Assembly (NCBI GenBank): GCA_050260775.1
Contig: JBLNCP010000036.1
Coordinates: forward strand, 124,001-188,000
DNA: 64,000 nucleotides
Origin: CALABS01 sp050260775
GTDB lineage: Bacteria > Pseudomonadota > Alphaproteobacteria > Rhodospirillales > Magnetospirillaceae
Direction: 5' to 3'
In this document: positions 33,222 to 41,950 of the stretch, in pieces
Layout of the letters: the number at the start of each line of letters is the position of its first letter
Numbering within the stretch: position 1 is the stretch's first letter
Translations under genes and position numbers: made by a program
Notes under the pieces: model-generated
What the model was told of the DNA's origin: nothing
Databases searched by the model: none
What the model saw: only the letters and a program-made list of their open reading frames with translations

Positions 33222-33932
33222 GTGACCAATACGTCGAAGGCGCATGTGCTCATTGTCGAGGATGAGCCGGTCACTCGATCCAAGCTGGCCGCGCACCTGA
33301 CCAGCGAAGGGTTCATGGTCAGCGAAGCCGCAGATGCCCGCGACATGCGCACCATCGTCTCCAAGACCGTTCCCGACGTGGTCCTCTTGGACATCAACCT
33401 CCCCGACGAGAGCGGCCTGATCCTCGCGCGCGACCTGAGGGCAAAGTCCTCGGTGGGCATCATCCTGGTCACCGCGCGCCAGGACGAGACCGACCGCATC
33501 GTCGGCCTGGAACTGGGCGCCGACGACTACATCACCAAGCCCTTCAATCCGCGGGAGCTGGCGGTGCGGGTACGCAACCTGATCCGCCGCGTGGCCCCGT
33601 CCATGGCGGCGGAACGGTCGGCGAGCGGGGTCCACTCCTTCGCCGGGTGGCGCCTGGATTGCGACGCGCGCCAATTGACCTCGCCGCGCGGCGAGGCGGT
33701 GCGGCTGACCCGCGGCGAGTTCGACGTGCTGGCCGCCCTGGCCCGCAACCCCGGCCGCGCGCTCAGCCGCGACCAGTTGCTCGACCTCACGCAGCACGAC
33801 GGCGAGGCGGTGATCGATCGCACCATCGACGTGCTGATCGGCCGCCTGCGCCGCAAGATCGAGGCCGACCCCAAGCGTCCGTCGATCATCGTGACGGTGC
33901 ACGGCATCGGCTACCGCCTGATCGCGAGCTGA
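33222..33932 (+). CDS. OmpR/PhoB-type response regulator
   Basis: This 236-residue regulator has a receiver domain (residues 8-120) with the acidic pair in IVEDEP, phospho-acceptor Asp57 in VVLLDINLP, Thr in LVTARQDE and Lys in YITKPFN. A winged-helix DNA-binding domain follows (about 140-236, with RLTRGEFDVLAALARNPGRA and VHGIGYRLIA). It most resembles the TorR/ArcA branch. The GTG at 33222 follows AAGGAG by about seven bases. It is divergent from the Cache kinase, so the two probably form one two-component system. Target genes are unknown. Confidence 0.87.
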   Translation: MTNTSKAHVLIVEDEPVTRSKLAAHLTSEGFMVSEAADARDMRTIVSKTVPDVVLLDINLPDESGLILARDLRAKSSVGIILVTARQDETDRIVGLELGADDYITKPFNPRELAVRVRNLIRRVAPSMAAERSASGVHSFAGWRLDCDARQLTSPRGEAVRLTRGEFDVLAALARNPGRALSRDQLLDLTQHDGEAVIDRTIDVLIGRLRRKIEADPKRPSIIVTVHGIGYRLIAS

Positions 33933-33936
33933 CCCG

Positions 33937-34013
33937 TCGCCGCCTTCGGGCGGCCACGTCCTCCAGGGCTTTCTCGGCGCCGCCCTCAGGCGGCGACTTC
34001 CTCCAGGGCTTTC
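33937..34013. repeat. Tandem 40-base duplication at the kinase 3' end
   Basis: Two copies about 40 bases apart share GCCGCC-loop-GGCGGC hairpins followed by TCCTCCAGGGCTTTC. The second copy contains the stop codon and last codons of the hybrid kinase, while the first lies in the gap to the response regulator. The hairpins could serve as a terminator for either gene. Confidence 0.65.
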
Positions 34014-35890
34014 AGCGATCGTTCCCATAGATCGGGCAGGCCCACCGCCAGGGCGCCGGCCGACGGGTCTTCGCGCCGTCCCGCCGCCTCGATGGCGCGG
34101 CATCGGTCCGCCAGGGCGAGCAGGTGCATGCTGAGGGCGGCGCTGGCCATCCGATGCGCGAGCGCCGCCAGGGCCGGCGGTTCCGCGCTCGCCAGGTCCA
34201 TCAGCCGCTCCAGATCCTCGCCCGAGGTGCGGCGGAACAGACCGACCAGGTTCTGCATGCGCTCGCGGCCGAGATCGCGCAGATCGGCCAGGAAGTCGGG
34301 CAGCGACAGCAGGGGGGCCTCGGGGCCGGTATCCCGCGCCACGGCGCCGGCACCGGGCAGCGCCAGAAGACGCACCATCTCCTCGACCCGGAACGGCTTG
34401 GCGAGACAGCCATCGATGCCGGCATCCCGCCAGCACCGGGCGTCCTGTTCCACCGGGTTCGCGGTCAGCAGGTAGAGGCGAACCGAGGCGGCCCGACCGC
34501 CCAAGGCGCGGATCCGGCGTGCCGTCTCGATGCCGTCCATCCCCGGCATGTGCATGTCGAGCAACACCAGGTCGACCTCGGCGCCCGCCGCCATCGCCGC
34601 GACCGCCGCAGCCCCGTCCGGCGCCGGAACCACGGTGTGGCCGTGGCGCTCCAGCAGGCCGGCCGCCACCTCGCGGTTGACCGCGTTGTCGTCCACCAGC
34701 AGTACCCGGCTGGGCGAGAGGCTCGCCGCCACCGGCGCATCAGCCTGGGGCAGCAGGTCGCCCGCAGGCGCAAGGGCGACCTCGAACCAGAAGGTGCTTC
34801 CCTCGCCCGGCGTGCTGTCGAAACCGATCGAGCCGCCCATGAGCGACACCAGGCGGCGGCAGATGGCCAGCCCGAGGCCGGCGCCGCCGAAGCGGCGGGC
34901 GGTGGAGCTGTCACCCTGGGCGAACTCGGTGAAGAGATCGGCGCGGGCGTCCTCGGATATGCCGATGCCGGTATCGGAGACGGTGAACCGCAGGCGCAGC
35001 CGCCCGTCGGGCTCGTCGCCGGCAGGGGTGACCGCCACCACGACCCCGCCCTTGTCGGTGAACTTGATGGCGTTGCCGATGAGGTTCAGCAGCACCTGGC
35101 GCAGCCGAAGCGGGTCGCCCCGCACCAGGGGAACCGCATCGGGCGACAGCCGGCAGGCCAGGGTCAGCCCCTGCTCGTGAGCGCGCGGGGCGAGCATCAG
35201 GCACAATTCCTCGACCGTGTCGCCGACCGCGAAAGGAACCTCCTCCAGCGTCAGGCCTTCCGCCTCCAGGCGGGAGAAGTCGAGGATGTCGTTGACCAGC
35301 CCCAGCAGCAATTCGCCCGAGGAGATCACCGTCTCGGCGAAGGCCCGCTGGCGCTGGTCCAGGGGGCTGTCGAGCAGCAGGCGCGACATCCCCAGGATGC
35401 CGTTGAGCGGAGTGCGGATCTCGTGGCCGACCATGGCGAGGAAGACCGATTTGGCGCGCACCGCCGCCTCGGCCCGGTCGCGCGCTTCCTTGAGGGCCAA
35501 TTCAGCGCTCTTGCGCTCGATGGCATAGCGGATGACCCGCGACAGCATGATGCCGTCGCCCTGGCCCTTGACCACGTAGTCCTGGGCGCCGTGCTTGAGC
35601 GCCTCCAGCGCCAGGGTGTCGTCGTCGTTGCCGGTCAGCACCACCACCGGCAGGCGGGGCGCCGCCTCGCTCACCGCGGTCAGGGTGGCCAATCCGGCCG
35701 AATCCGGCAGCGACAGGTCGGCCAGGACGACGGCGAAGCTGTCCTCGGACAGGCGCTTCAGCGCCTCACCGAGACGACCGGCGATGACGACCTCGAAACG
35801 GCGGTCGGGCAGCCTGCGCAGCATAAGTTCGACCAGCCGCGCGTCGGCGGGATCGTCCTCGATCAACAGCAGGCGGATGGAACCGGCCAA
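33986..35890 (-). CDS. Hybrid sensor kinase: REC-HisKA-HATPase-REC-Hpt
   Basis: This 634-residue cytosolic protein has no membrane helix. Domain order: receiver 1 (Asp58 in VVLADLSLP), dimerisation helix with phospho-His156 in GHEIRTPLNG, ATPase (NLIGNAIKF, DTGIGI, GAGLGLAIC), receiver 2 (LVLLDMHMPGMDG) and a C-terminal Hpt-like domain with LAHRMASAALSM. A complete phosphorelay could run within one chain. The TTG at 35890 is the only start near the receiver, has no ribosome site and lies seven bases after the stop of the upstream receiver gene, so it depends on coupling. Its 3' end carries the 40-base duplication. Confidence 0.85.
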   Translation of the reverse strand: MAGSIRLLLIEDDPADARLVELMLRRLPDRRFEVVIAGRLGEALKRLSEDSFAVVLADLSLPDSAGLATLTAVSEAAPRLPVVVLTGNDDDTLALEALKHGAQDYVVKGQGDGIMLSRVIRYAIERKSAELALKEARDRAEAAVRAKSVFLAMVGHEIRTPLNGILGMSRLLLDSPLDQRQRAFAETVISSGELLLGLVNDILDFSRLEAEGLTLEEVPFAVGDTVEELCLMLAPRAHEQGLTLACRLSPDAVPLVRGDPLRLRQVLLNLIGNAIKFTDKGGVVVAVTPAGDEPDGRLRLRFTVSDTGIGISEDARADLFTEFAQGDSSTARRFGGAGLGLAICRRLVSLMGGSIGFDSTPGEGSTFWFEVALAPAGDLLPQADAPVAASLSPSRVLLVDDNAVNREVAAGLLERHGHTVVPAPDGAAAVAAMAAGAEVDLVLLDMHMPGMDGIETARRIRALGGRAASVRLYLLTANPVEQDARCWRDAGIDGCLAKPFRVEEMVRLLALPGAGAVARDTGPEAPLLSLPDFLADLRDLGRERMQNLVGLFRRTSGEDLERLMDLASAEPPALAALAHRMASAALSMHLLALADRCRAIEAAGRREDPSAGALAVGLPDLWERSLKALEEVAA

Positions 35891-35896
35891 GGGGGG

Positions 35897-36337
35897 TCAG
35901 ACCGGCAACTGGGCCACCTCGAACCAGTAGTTCTCGATGGAGTGGATCGCGTGGGTGAAGTCCTCGACGTCCATCGGCTTGGACACGAAGCTGTTGGCGC
36001 CGAGCTGGTAGGCGCGCATGACGTCGCGCTCGGCTTCCGAGGTGGACAGGACGACCACCGGGATCTTGCGCAGATCCGGGTCGGCCTTGATCTCTTCGAG
36101 GATTTCATGGCCCGAGCGGCCGGGAAGGTTGAGGTCGAGAAGGATCAGGTCGGGACGCGGCGCGCGAACAAAGGCCTGGCCGATGCGCCGCACGAACCCC
36201 AGGGCCTCGTCGCCGTCCTTCACATGATGGATCTCGACGGGATAGGTGCCGCGGCGCACGGCGATCTTGACGAGCCCGGCGTCCCCGAGATCGTCCTCGA
36301 CCAGGAGGATGTCGAATCTAGACTTGCGTTCCCTCAC
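35897..36337 (-). CDS. Single-domain response regulator (Rcp1-like)
   Basis: This 146-residue protein is a lone receiver domain with phospho-acceptor Asp68 in LILLDLNLPGRSG. The acidic pair is in LLVEDD, Thr in VLSTSEAE and Lys in FVSKPMDV. The longer alpha1-beta2 region and tail (ENYWFEVAQLP) place it with Rcp1-like partners of phytochrome-type kinases. The start is GTG 36337. It lies between two sensor kinases on the same strand (stop seven bases before the hybrid kinase), so it may pass phosphate between the membrane kinase upstream and the hybrid kinase. Confidence 0.86.
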   Translation of the reverse strand: MRERKSRFDILLVEDDLGDAGLVKIAVRRGTYPVEIHHVKDGDEALGFVRRIGQAFVRAPRPDLILLDLNLPGRSGHEILEEIKADPDLRKIPVVVLSTSEAERDVMRAYQLGANSFVSKPMDVEDFTHAIHSIENYWFEVAQLPV

Positions 36338-36405
36338 GTCGCCCTCGCCATGTCGGTCGATAAGACTCCACCAAAATATTGGCGTTCTCAAGGCCAAAGA
36401 GCGTT

Positions 36406-38520
36406 TCAGTCGACGCCGGCCGTTTCCGGCATCCGCTTCATCTTCGGCCAGGTGAAGCGGAACGTGGTGCCGCCGCCCGGGCTCGGTTCGGCCCAGATGC
36501 GGCCGCCGTGGCGCTCGACCACCTTCTTGCAGATGGCGAGGCCGATGCCGGTGCCCTCGTACTCGTCGCGGGCGTGCAGGCGCTGGAAGATGCCGAACAC
36601 CCGCTGCATGTGTTCCGCCGGGATGCCGATACCGTTGTCGGCGACGTGGAATTCCCAGAGCGGCCCCTTGTCCGCACACCCCACGATCACCTCGGACGGG
36701 CGGTCGACGGCGCGATACTTGACGGCGTTGCCGATCAGGTTCTGGAACAGGCGCGTCATCTCCGAGGTGTCGCCGCGCACCACCGGCATGCGGCCATCCT
36801 GGCGGATCCGCGCTCCCGATCCGTCGATCTCCACCTGAAGGTCGATCAGGGCGAGGTCCATGGCGCGGCCGGTGTCCACCGGCCCGTCCTTGCTGGTGCG
36901 GCCGACGCGGGAATAGGCCAGCAGGTCGGTGATCAGCAGGTCCATGCGGCGAACGCCGTCGCGGATGAAGTCCATGAACTCGCGGGTTTCGCCGTCCAGC
37001 TTGTCCTCGATCGCCTCCTCGATCAGGGTGACGTAGCTGCCGACCACCCGGAGCGGCTGCCGCAAGTCGTGCGAGGCGACATAGGCGAACTGCTCCAGTT
37101 CCTCGTTGGACCGCCGGAGGTCGCGCACGAGACCGTCCAGCTTGTCCTCCATGTGCTTGCGCTCGGTGATGTCCTGCAGGGTGAGGTCGATGCGCAGGGC
37201 TTTGCCGGCCTCGTCCCGCGCCACTTCGCCGCGCATCTGGGCGACCCGCTCGTCGCCGTCGGCACGCACGATCCGAAAGTCCTCCTCGACCCGGCCCTCC
37301 CCCTTCACCGCGTCCTCGATCGCGCCGGCGACGCGCTGGCGGTCATCGGGATGGACACGGTCGAAGAAGGGCTCGCGCCCGGCGTGCACGTCGTCCGGCA
37401 CCAATCCGAGGATGGCGTGGAACTGATCGGACCACACCTGGCGGCCGCTCCTCAGGTCCCACACGGCGCTGCCGACCTGGGCGACGCGCTCGGCGTTGGA
37501 CAACAGGGTCTGGCTGCGCCGCTCCAGGTCCTGGTAGGCGCGGTCGAGGCGCTCGACCATGCCCTCGAAGGCCGATCCCAGGCGCGCGATCTCGTCCTTG
37601 CCGCCGATGCGGAAGGCGGCGCGGTCGCCGTGCCCGAACGCATAATTGGTCGCGGCATCCGACAGGCGGCTGAGCGCCACAGTCAGACGCTCGCCCATCA
37701 GCACCGCCACCACCACCACCAGGAAGACGGAGGCGGCGCCGATCAACAGGAACAGGCTGGTCAGGCGCTGGAGCGAGGCCTCCAGCACCGCCTTTTCCGC
37801 CCCCACCCGCACCATCAGGCGGAAGGGCTGCAATTCCTTGGGCAGCCGCACCGCCGCCTCGGCCACCAGCGGATAGTGGTCGTCGAGACGCAGCCCGAGG
37901 TCGACCGTGTGGCGAAGCGCGCCGTCGAACAGCACGAGTTCCCCGGCTCCCCCCGACAGGGAAGAGGCCCGGCGAGCAAGGTCGCCGAGCGCCACCTGGT
38001 AGAGCAACGCGCCCACCACGCGCCCCGCCAATCTCATGACGACGGGCTGGGCCACCGTCAGTGCCGGACCACGGGGGCCGTTGACGAAGCGTGCCCGCGC
38101 CCGCCCGAGCGCCAGCGCCTCGTCGATCCAGCCGCCATCCCCGGCAGGGGCGACCCCCGCCATCACGCGGCCCCGTTCGTCCAAGGCGGTGACGAAGGTC
38201 GGCACCCCGTTGAGTTCGGCAGCACCGGCCAGCAGCGAGACGAGGAACGGGTCGTTGCTGCGCCCGCCGGCGATGGCACCGGCGACGGCGGGGTTGTTGG
38301 CCAGGGTGTGCAGGCTGGCGGTGATCCCTTCCACCAGGTCGGCGACCTTTTCCGCGCGCAGGCCCGCCTCGCTGCGCAGCAGGTCGTCGACCTGATTGCG
38401 GGTGAGCGACGACATGACCATCCACGCCGCGCCGCCCATGACGAGGACGAACGACAGGGTCAACGCCGAAGCGGCCACCGCGACCTTGTAGGACAGCCGC
38501 GAATTGACGAACCTGATCAA
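36406..38520 (-). CDS. Membrane sensor histidine kinase with HAMP and PAS domains
   Basis: This 704-residue sensor kinase has helices at about 10-34 and 255-280 around a periplasmic double-Cache-like domain. A HAMP linker follows (ALSRLSDAATNYAFGHGDRA), then a PAS domain (VWDLRSGRQVWSDQFHAILG) and a phytochrome-type kinase core with phospho-His in ASHDLRQPLRVVGSY. The ATPase motifs are NLIGNAVKYRAVD, DNGIGIP and GTGIGLAIC. I prefer the TTG at 38520, since GGGAGAGGGG lies just before it; a GTG at 38538 is also open. The lone receiver 68 bases downstream is the likely partner. The kinase core is close to that of the 58.6 kb kinase. Confidence 0.85.
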   Translation of the reverse strand: MIRFVNSRLSYKVAVAASALTLSFVLVMGGAAWMVMSSLTRNQVDDLLRSEAGLRAEKVADLVEGITASLHTLANNPAVAGAIAGGRSNDPFLVSLLAGAAELNGVPTFVTALDERGRVMAGVAPAGDGGWIDEALALGRARARFVNGPRGPALTVAQPVVMRLAGRVVGALLYQVALGDLARRASSLSGGAGELVLFDGALRHTVDLGLRLDDHYPLVAEAAVRLPKELQPFRLMVRVGAEKAVLEASLQRLTSLFLLIGAASVFLVVVVAVLMGERLTVALSRLSDAATNYAFGHGDRAAFRIGGKDEIARLGSAFEGMVERLDRAYQDLERRSQTLLSNAERVAQVGSAVWDLRSGRQVWSDQFHAILGLVPDDVHAGREPFFDRVHPDDRQRVAGAIEDAVKGEGRVEEDFRIVRADGDERVAQMRGEVARDEAGKALRIDLTLQDITERKHMEDKLDGLVRDLRRSNEELEQFAYVASHDLRQPLRVVGSYVTLIEEAIEDKLDGETREFMDFIRDGVRRMDLLITDLLAYSRVGRTSKDGPVDTGRAMDLALIDLQVEIDGSGARIRQDGRMPVVRGDTSEMTRLFQNLIGNAVKYRAVDRPSEVIVGCADKGPLWEFHVADNGIGIPAEHMQRVFGIFQRLHARDEYEGTGIGLAICKKVVERHGGRIWAEPSPGGGTTFRFTWPKMKRMPETAGVD

Positions 38521-38611
38521 CCACCCCTCTCCCGGCACGTTCAGTCGACGATACGGCCGGGCGTCGCCGGCGGCAAGACTTGGCCCCCGGGTGATGGCTT
38601 AAGGAGCCGCT

Positions 38612-39043
38612 ATGCCCCGTGAATATCCCGCCCATCCCCTTCCCGCCGTCCTCGCCATGGTGGTGCGCGACGGCAAGGTGCTGCTGGTCCGCCGCGGCCG
38701 CGAACCGAATGCCGGCATCTGGGGCCTGCCCGGCGGGCTCGTCGACCTGGGTGAGGGCATCCCCGAAGCGGCCGTACGGGAACTGCGCGAGGAAACCGGG
38801 GTGGAGGCCGAGGCCGGCGCCATCGTCGACGTGTTCGATGCGGTGACGCGGGACGGCGAGGGCCGGGTGCGTTACCACTACGTGCTGATCGCCGTCCAAT
38901 GTCGGTGGCTGGCAGGGGAGCCCACTGCGGGAGACGACGCGGCCGAGGCGGGATGGTTCTCCCCAGCCGACCTCGCCGGGATGCCATGCGCTCCGCGATT
39001 GTCCGTCCTGTTGATGAAACACGCGATACAGCAAAACCTCTAA
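38612..39043 (+). CDS. Nudix hydrolase
   Basis: This 143-residue protein has a perfect Nudix box at residues 42-64, beginning GLVDLGEGIPEAAVRELREE and closing with Thr-Gly. It hydrolyses a nucleoside diphosphate linked to another group. The lead-in VLAMVVRDGKVLLVRRGREP and the proline-rich WGLPGG are typical of the ADP-ribose/NADH pyrophosphatase-like set of short Nudix proteins. The ATG at 38612 has AAGGAG eight bases upstream. It appears to be a single-gene unit. The substrate cannot be fixed from sequence; house-cleaning of damaged nucleotides is the default guess. Confidence 0.88.
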   Translation: MPREYPAHPLPAVLAMVVRDGKVLLVRRGREPNAGIWGLPGGLVDLGEGIPEAAVRELREETGVEAEAGAIVDVFDAVTRDGEGRVRYHYVLIAVQCRWLAGEPTAGDDAAEAGWFSPADLAGMPCAPRLSVLLMKHAIQQNL

Positions 39044-39169
39044 TTCTACCGCAGAGCTCTGGTATTAGAGACCCAAGAAACCATCGTATAATCACAATAC
39101 CCGATAATTCTGCTTGGCTTCTTCCCCCGACTCATCTAGGCTGGATCCACCTAAGCAGGGAGAGCGGCC

Positions 39170-39316
39170 ATGAAGGACATTGTCGCCTATCGGGTCCTGT
39201 CGAACGGTTCACTTCGGGTCCGCCTGACCAGCGGCCGCGAGCGGGCCGCCACCGCAGTGGAGTGGCTGGCACTCTGGCGCACCGACCCTCGCTTGACGCT
39301 GGCGCTGGCGCGCTGA
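39170..39316 (+). CDS. Putative microprotein, 48 aa
   Basis: This short frame runs from ATG 39170, with AGGGAGAG before it, to TGA 39314-39316. It encodes 48 residues beginning MKDIVAYRVLSNGSLRVRLT and ending RTDPRLTLALAR. The product is basic with a predicted beta-hairpin start and a Trp-containing helix (VEWLALWRT). I do not recognise it. Support for a real gene comes from the ribosome site, the codon choice and a perfect terminator hairpin 50 bases downstream, which leave it as its own transcription unit between Nudix and the HhH gene. Proteomics would be needed to prove it. Confidence 0.55.
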   Translation: MKDIVAYRVLSNGSLRVRLTSGRERAATAVEWLALWRTDPRLTLALAR

Positions 39317-39366
39317 AAATTCGGTCTGGTGCGGCTCCCTCCCCCCCAATCCCGGAGCCGAACCGC

Positions 39367-39396
39367 AGAGCCCCCGGTTTGCCGACCGGGGGCTCT
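39367..39396. terminator. Terminator hairpin between microprotein and HhH gene
   Basis: A perfect 12-base stem AGAGCCCCCGGT/ACCGGGGGCTCT with a six-base loop is followed by TTTCC. It ends the microprotein unit and may also serve the convergent HhH gene, whose stop is at 39408. Confidence 0.8.
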
Positions 39397-39407
39397 TTCC
39401 ATGGGGC

Positions 39408-39662
39408 CTAGACCTTCAGGCGGTCACGCAGCCGCCCCACCAGGTCCTGGTCGAACTGGGGGAGGTTGGACAGTTCGTCGACGCTGAGAAAGGGGCCGAA
39501 CCGGGCGCGATGGTCCACGATCCGCTCCGCACGCGTCGGGCCGATGCCCTCGATTTCGGACAAGGTCCGCAGGGCGGCGCGATTGATGTCGATCTGCGCG
39601 CTCTGGTGGGGACGCTGGGCTTGGCGCAAGCCTTCGGCACGTGAACTGGGACGCTCAGGCAT
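39408..39662 (-). CDS. ComEA-like helix-hairpin-helix DNA-binding protein
   Basis: This 84-residue protein holds the ComEA-type helix-hairpin-helix fold. IDINRAALRTLSEIEGIGPT leads into RAERIVDHRARFGPFLSVDE and ends LVGRLRDRLKV. This fold binds DNA backbone without sequence preference. There is no signal peptide or membrane anchor, so it is more likely a cytosolic DNA-binding module than the periplasmic uptake receptor. The start at 39662 is used because AAGGA precedes it; an ATG at 39677 adds five residues. It is convergent with the microprotein and divergent from the penicillin acylase gene. Confidence 0.82.
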   Translation of the reverse strand: MPERPSSRAEGLRQAQRPHQSAQIDINRAALRTLSEIEGIGPTRAERIVDHRARFGPFLSVDELSNLPQFDQDLVGRLRDRLKV

Positions 39663-39760
39663 CGGTCGTCCTTCCATGGGGGGGGCTCACCCGGTTGAAC
39701 AGGAGGTGAGACGGCTGGTTCCCGGGGAACGCTCTTCGGCGACGGCTTGTTCACCTCTGG

Positions 39761-41950
39761 ATGAGCCTGGCAGACAAGGTCATTGCGGCGACGGTCGGAG
39801 CCCGGGTGGCAGTTGGTCTCGCCGCCTTGCGCCTGCGGCCCCGCACCGACATGGACGCCCGCCTTGCCGACATTCCCGCGCGGGCCCCCTATCTGACCGC
39901 CCCCGTGACCATCCGGTGGGACGAGCACCACATCCCCTTCGTATTCGCCGACACCGATGGTGATGCCGCCTTCGCCCTCGGCCTCGTCCACGCCCACCTG
40001 CGGCTGGCGCAGATGGAGATCATGCGTCGCCTGGCGCTCGGACGGGTGGCGGAGATCGCCGGTCCGGCCGCCGTTCCCCTGGACCAGGGGTTGCGGCTGC
40101 TGGGCTTCGCACCGGCCGCCCGCCGCATCGCCGAGATCCTGCCGCCCTCGTCCCGAGCGTGGGCCGAGGCCTTCGCGGCTGGCGTGACCCACTTGGCGCG
40201 CCATGCAGCTCCTCCTCCGGAATTCGCCTGGCTGGGATTGAAACCCGAACCGTGGACCATCCTCGATGTGCTGGCCGTCGGCCGGCTCGCCTCCGCCGAC
40301 GTGAACTGGTTGATCCTCTTCAACATCCTGAAACTGCGCAGCCGCGCCGATTGGCCGTCCCTGTGGGCCGAACTGACCGGCGACGACGGGAAAGCCAATC
40401 GCCCATCGACGGCCGGCGAAAATCCCCTCGGGGTCGCGGCGACCGCGGTGAGCCGCCCGGGCAGCAACGCCATAGCGGTGGCCGGCCGGCGCAGCCGCAG
40501 CGGGGCTGCCTTGCTTGCCGCCGACCCCCATTTGTCCATCACCCTGCCCAACCTCTGGCTGATCGCCGGAGTGAAGTGCCCATCCCTGCATGCCGCGGGG
40601 CTGATGATCCCGGGACTGCCCTTCATCGCCATCGGCCGCAATCCGGACGCCGCCTGGGCCGGCACCAGCCTGCAGGCGGCCTCGTCCGACCTCTTCGACG
40701 CAACCGGCCTGCCGACCGCCACCCGGGCCGACCGCCTGGCGCCCCGATGGTCGCGCAAGGCCGACATGGAATTGCGCACCACCCCCTTGGGACCGTTGAT
40801 CTCCGACTGTCCCCTGGTCCCCTCCAGCGGGGCGTTGGCGCTCAGGTGGGTCGGGCATGATCCCAGCGACGAGCTGACGGCCTGGCTCGACGTGGCCCGC
40901 GCCACCACCTGGCCGGCCTTCCGCGCCGCCGCCGACCGCATGGCGGTGCCGGGCCAGAACCTAGTGTGGGCAAGCCGGTCGGGGAGCATCGGCAAACTGA
41001 TGGCCGTACGCCTGCCCAGGCGTCCCCCGCACCCCGCCCCCGATCTAGTGCTGCCGCCCGCATACGCGGCGGCGTGGCAATCCTTCGTCACCTCGCGCGA
41101 TCTCCCGAGCGTGGTCGATCCGCCCGACGGGATCGTCGCGTCGGCCAACGAGCGGCCGGAGCATGCTCCGGTCGCCATCGGCCAATTCTTCCCCACCGGC
41201 GACCGGTTCCATCGACTGCTCGATCTCGTGGGCGGGCGCCGAGCCATCGACCTCGACCATCTGGCCGAGGTGCAATTGGATGTGCATTCCCGGGAGGCAG
41301 CGGAGTTGAAGGACTGGATCGCCGCCCGGCTCGATGGTCACCCCATAGCCGAGGAATTGCGGCGCTGGGACGGCGCCTATGATGCCGCCTCGGCGACCCC
41401 AGCGGCCTTCGAGCATCTGCTCGACCGGCTTTACCGCTTCAGCCACGGCAACGAGTTGGACACCTACTGGGCGACCTGGAACCCCACCGCGCTGATGCGT
41501 CGCCGCCTTGCCTCCCTCGATGACGCCGCCAGCGGCCGGCTGGTCCGGTGGGCGGCCGACGAGCTTGGCGCCGGCCGCCCTGCCTGGGGCGACATCCACC
41601 GCCTCAGGATCAGCCATTTCCTGGGCCGGCTGCCCGGGCTGGCCCGGCTGGGCCTGGTGGCCGACCTGCCGGTCCCCGGGGGAAACGACACCGTCCACAA
41701 GACGGCCCACGGCTTGGCCGGCGACCGCCGCCACGCGGTACAATTCGGCGCCAACGCCCGCTTCCTCGCCGATCTCGCCGATCCCGACGCCACACGGATC
41801 GTCCTGCTGGGCGGCCAGGACGGCTGGCCGACCAGCACCACCTACCTCGACCAGCTCGCCCCCTGGCGGGAGGGAGAGAGCCTGGAGCTTCCCCTGCGCC
41901 CCGAGACGGTCCGCGCCCGCTTTTCCTATCGCACCGTCCTCAGGCCATGA
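39761..41950 (+). CDS. Penicillin acylase-family Ntn-hydrolase
   Basis: This 729-residue protein belongs to the penicillin G acylase/AHL acylase family, which hydrolyses amide bonds of acylated amines. The expected autoprocessing nucleophile is Ser235 in RPGSNAIAVAG, followed by the signature LLAADPHLSITLPNLW. The alpha-chain part has WDEHHIPFVFADTDGDAAFA near 53-72. The C-terminal part has the conserved pattern NDTVHKTAHG and QFGANARFLADL. There is no clear export signal, only a weakly hydrophobic N-terminus, which is unusual because most members are periplasmic. It overlaps the GH3 gene by four bases (ATGA), so the two are made together. Confidence 0.85.
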   Translation: MSLADKVIAATVGARVAVGLAALRLRPRTDMDARLADIPARAPYLTAPVTIRWDEHHIPFVFADTDGDAAFALGLVHAHLRLAQMEIMRRLALGRVAEIAGPAAVPLDQGLRLLGFAPAARRIAEILPPSSRAWAEAFAAGVTHLARHAAPPPEFAWLGLKPEPWTILDVLAVGRLASADVNWLILFNILKLRSRADWPSLWAELTGDDGKANRPSTAGENPLGVAATAVSRPGSNAIAVAGRRSRSGAALLAADPHLSITLPNLWLIAGVKCPSLHAAGLMIPGLPFIAIGRNPDAAWAGTSLQAASSDLFDATGLPTATRADRLAPRWSRKADMELRTTPLGPLISDCPLVPSSGALALRWVGHDPSDELTAWLDVARATTWPAFRAAADRMAVPGQNLVWASRSGSIGKLMAVRLPRRPPHPAPDLVLPPAYAAAWQSFVTSRDLPSVVDPPDGIVASANERPEHAPVAIGQFFPTGDRFHRLLDLVGGRRAIDLDHLAEVQLDVHSREAAELKDWIAARLDGHPIAEELRRWDGAYDAASATPAAFEHLLDRLYRFSHGNELDTYWATWNPTALMRRRLASLDDAASGRLVRWAADELGAGRPAWGDIHRLRISHFLGRLPGLARLGLVADLPVPGGNDTVHKTAHGLAGDRRHAVQFGANARFLADLADPDATRIVLLGGQDGWPTSTTYLDQLAPWREGESLELPLRPETVRARFSYRTVLRP

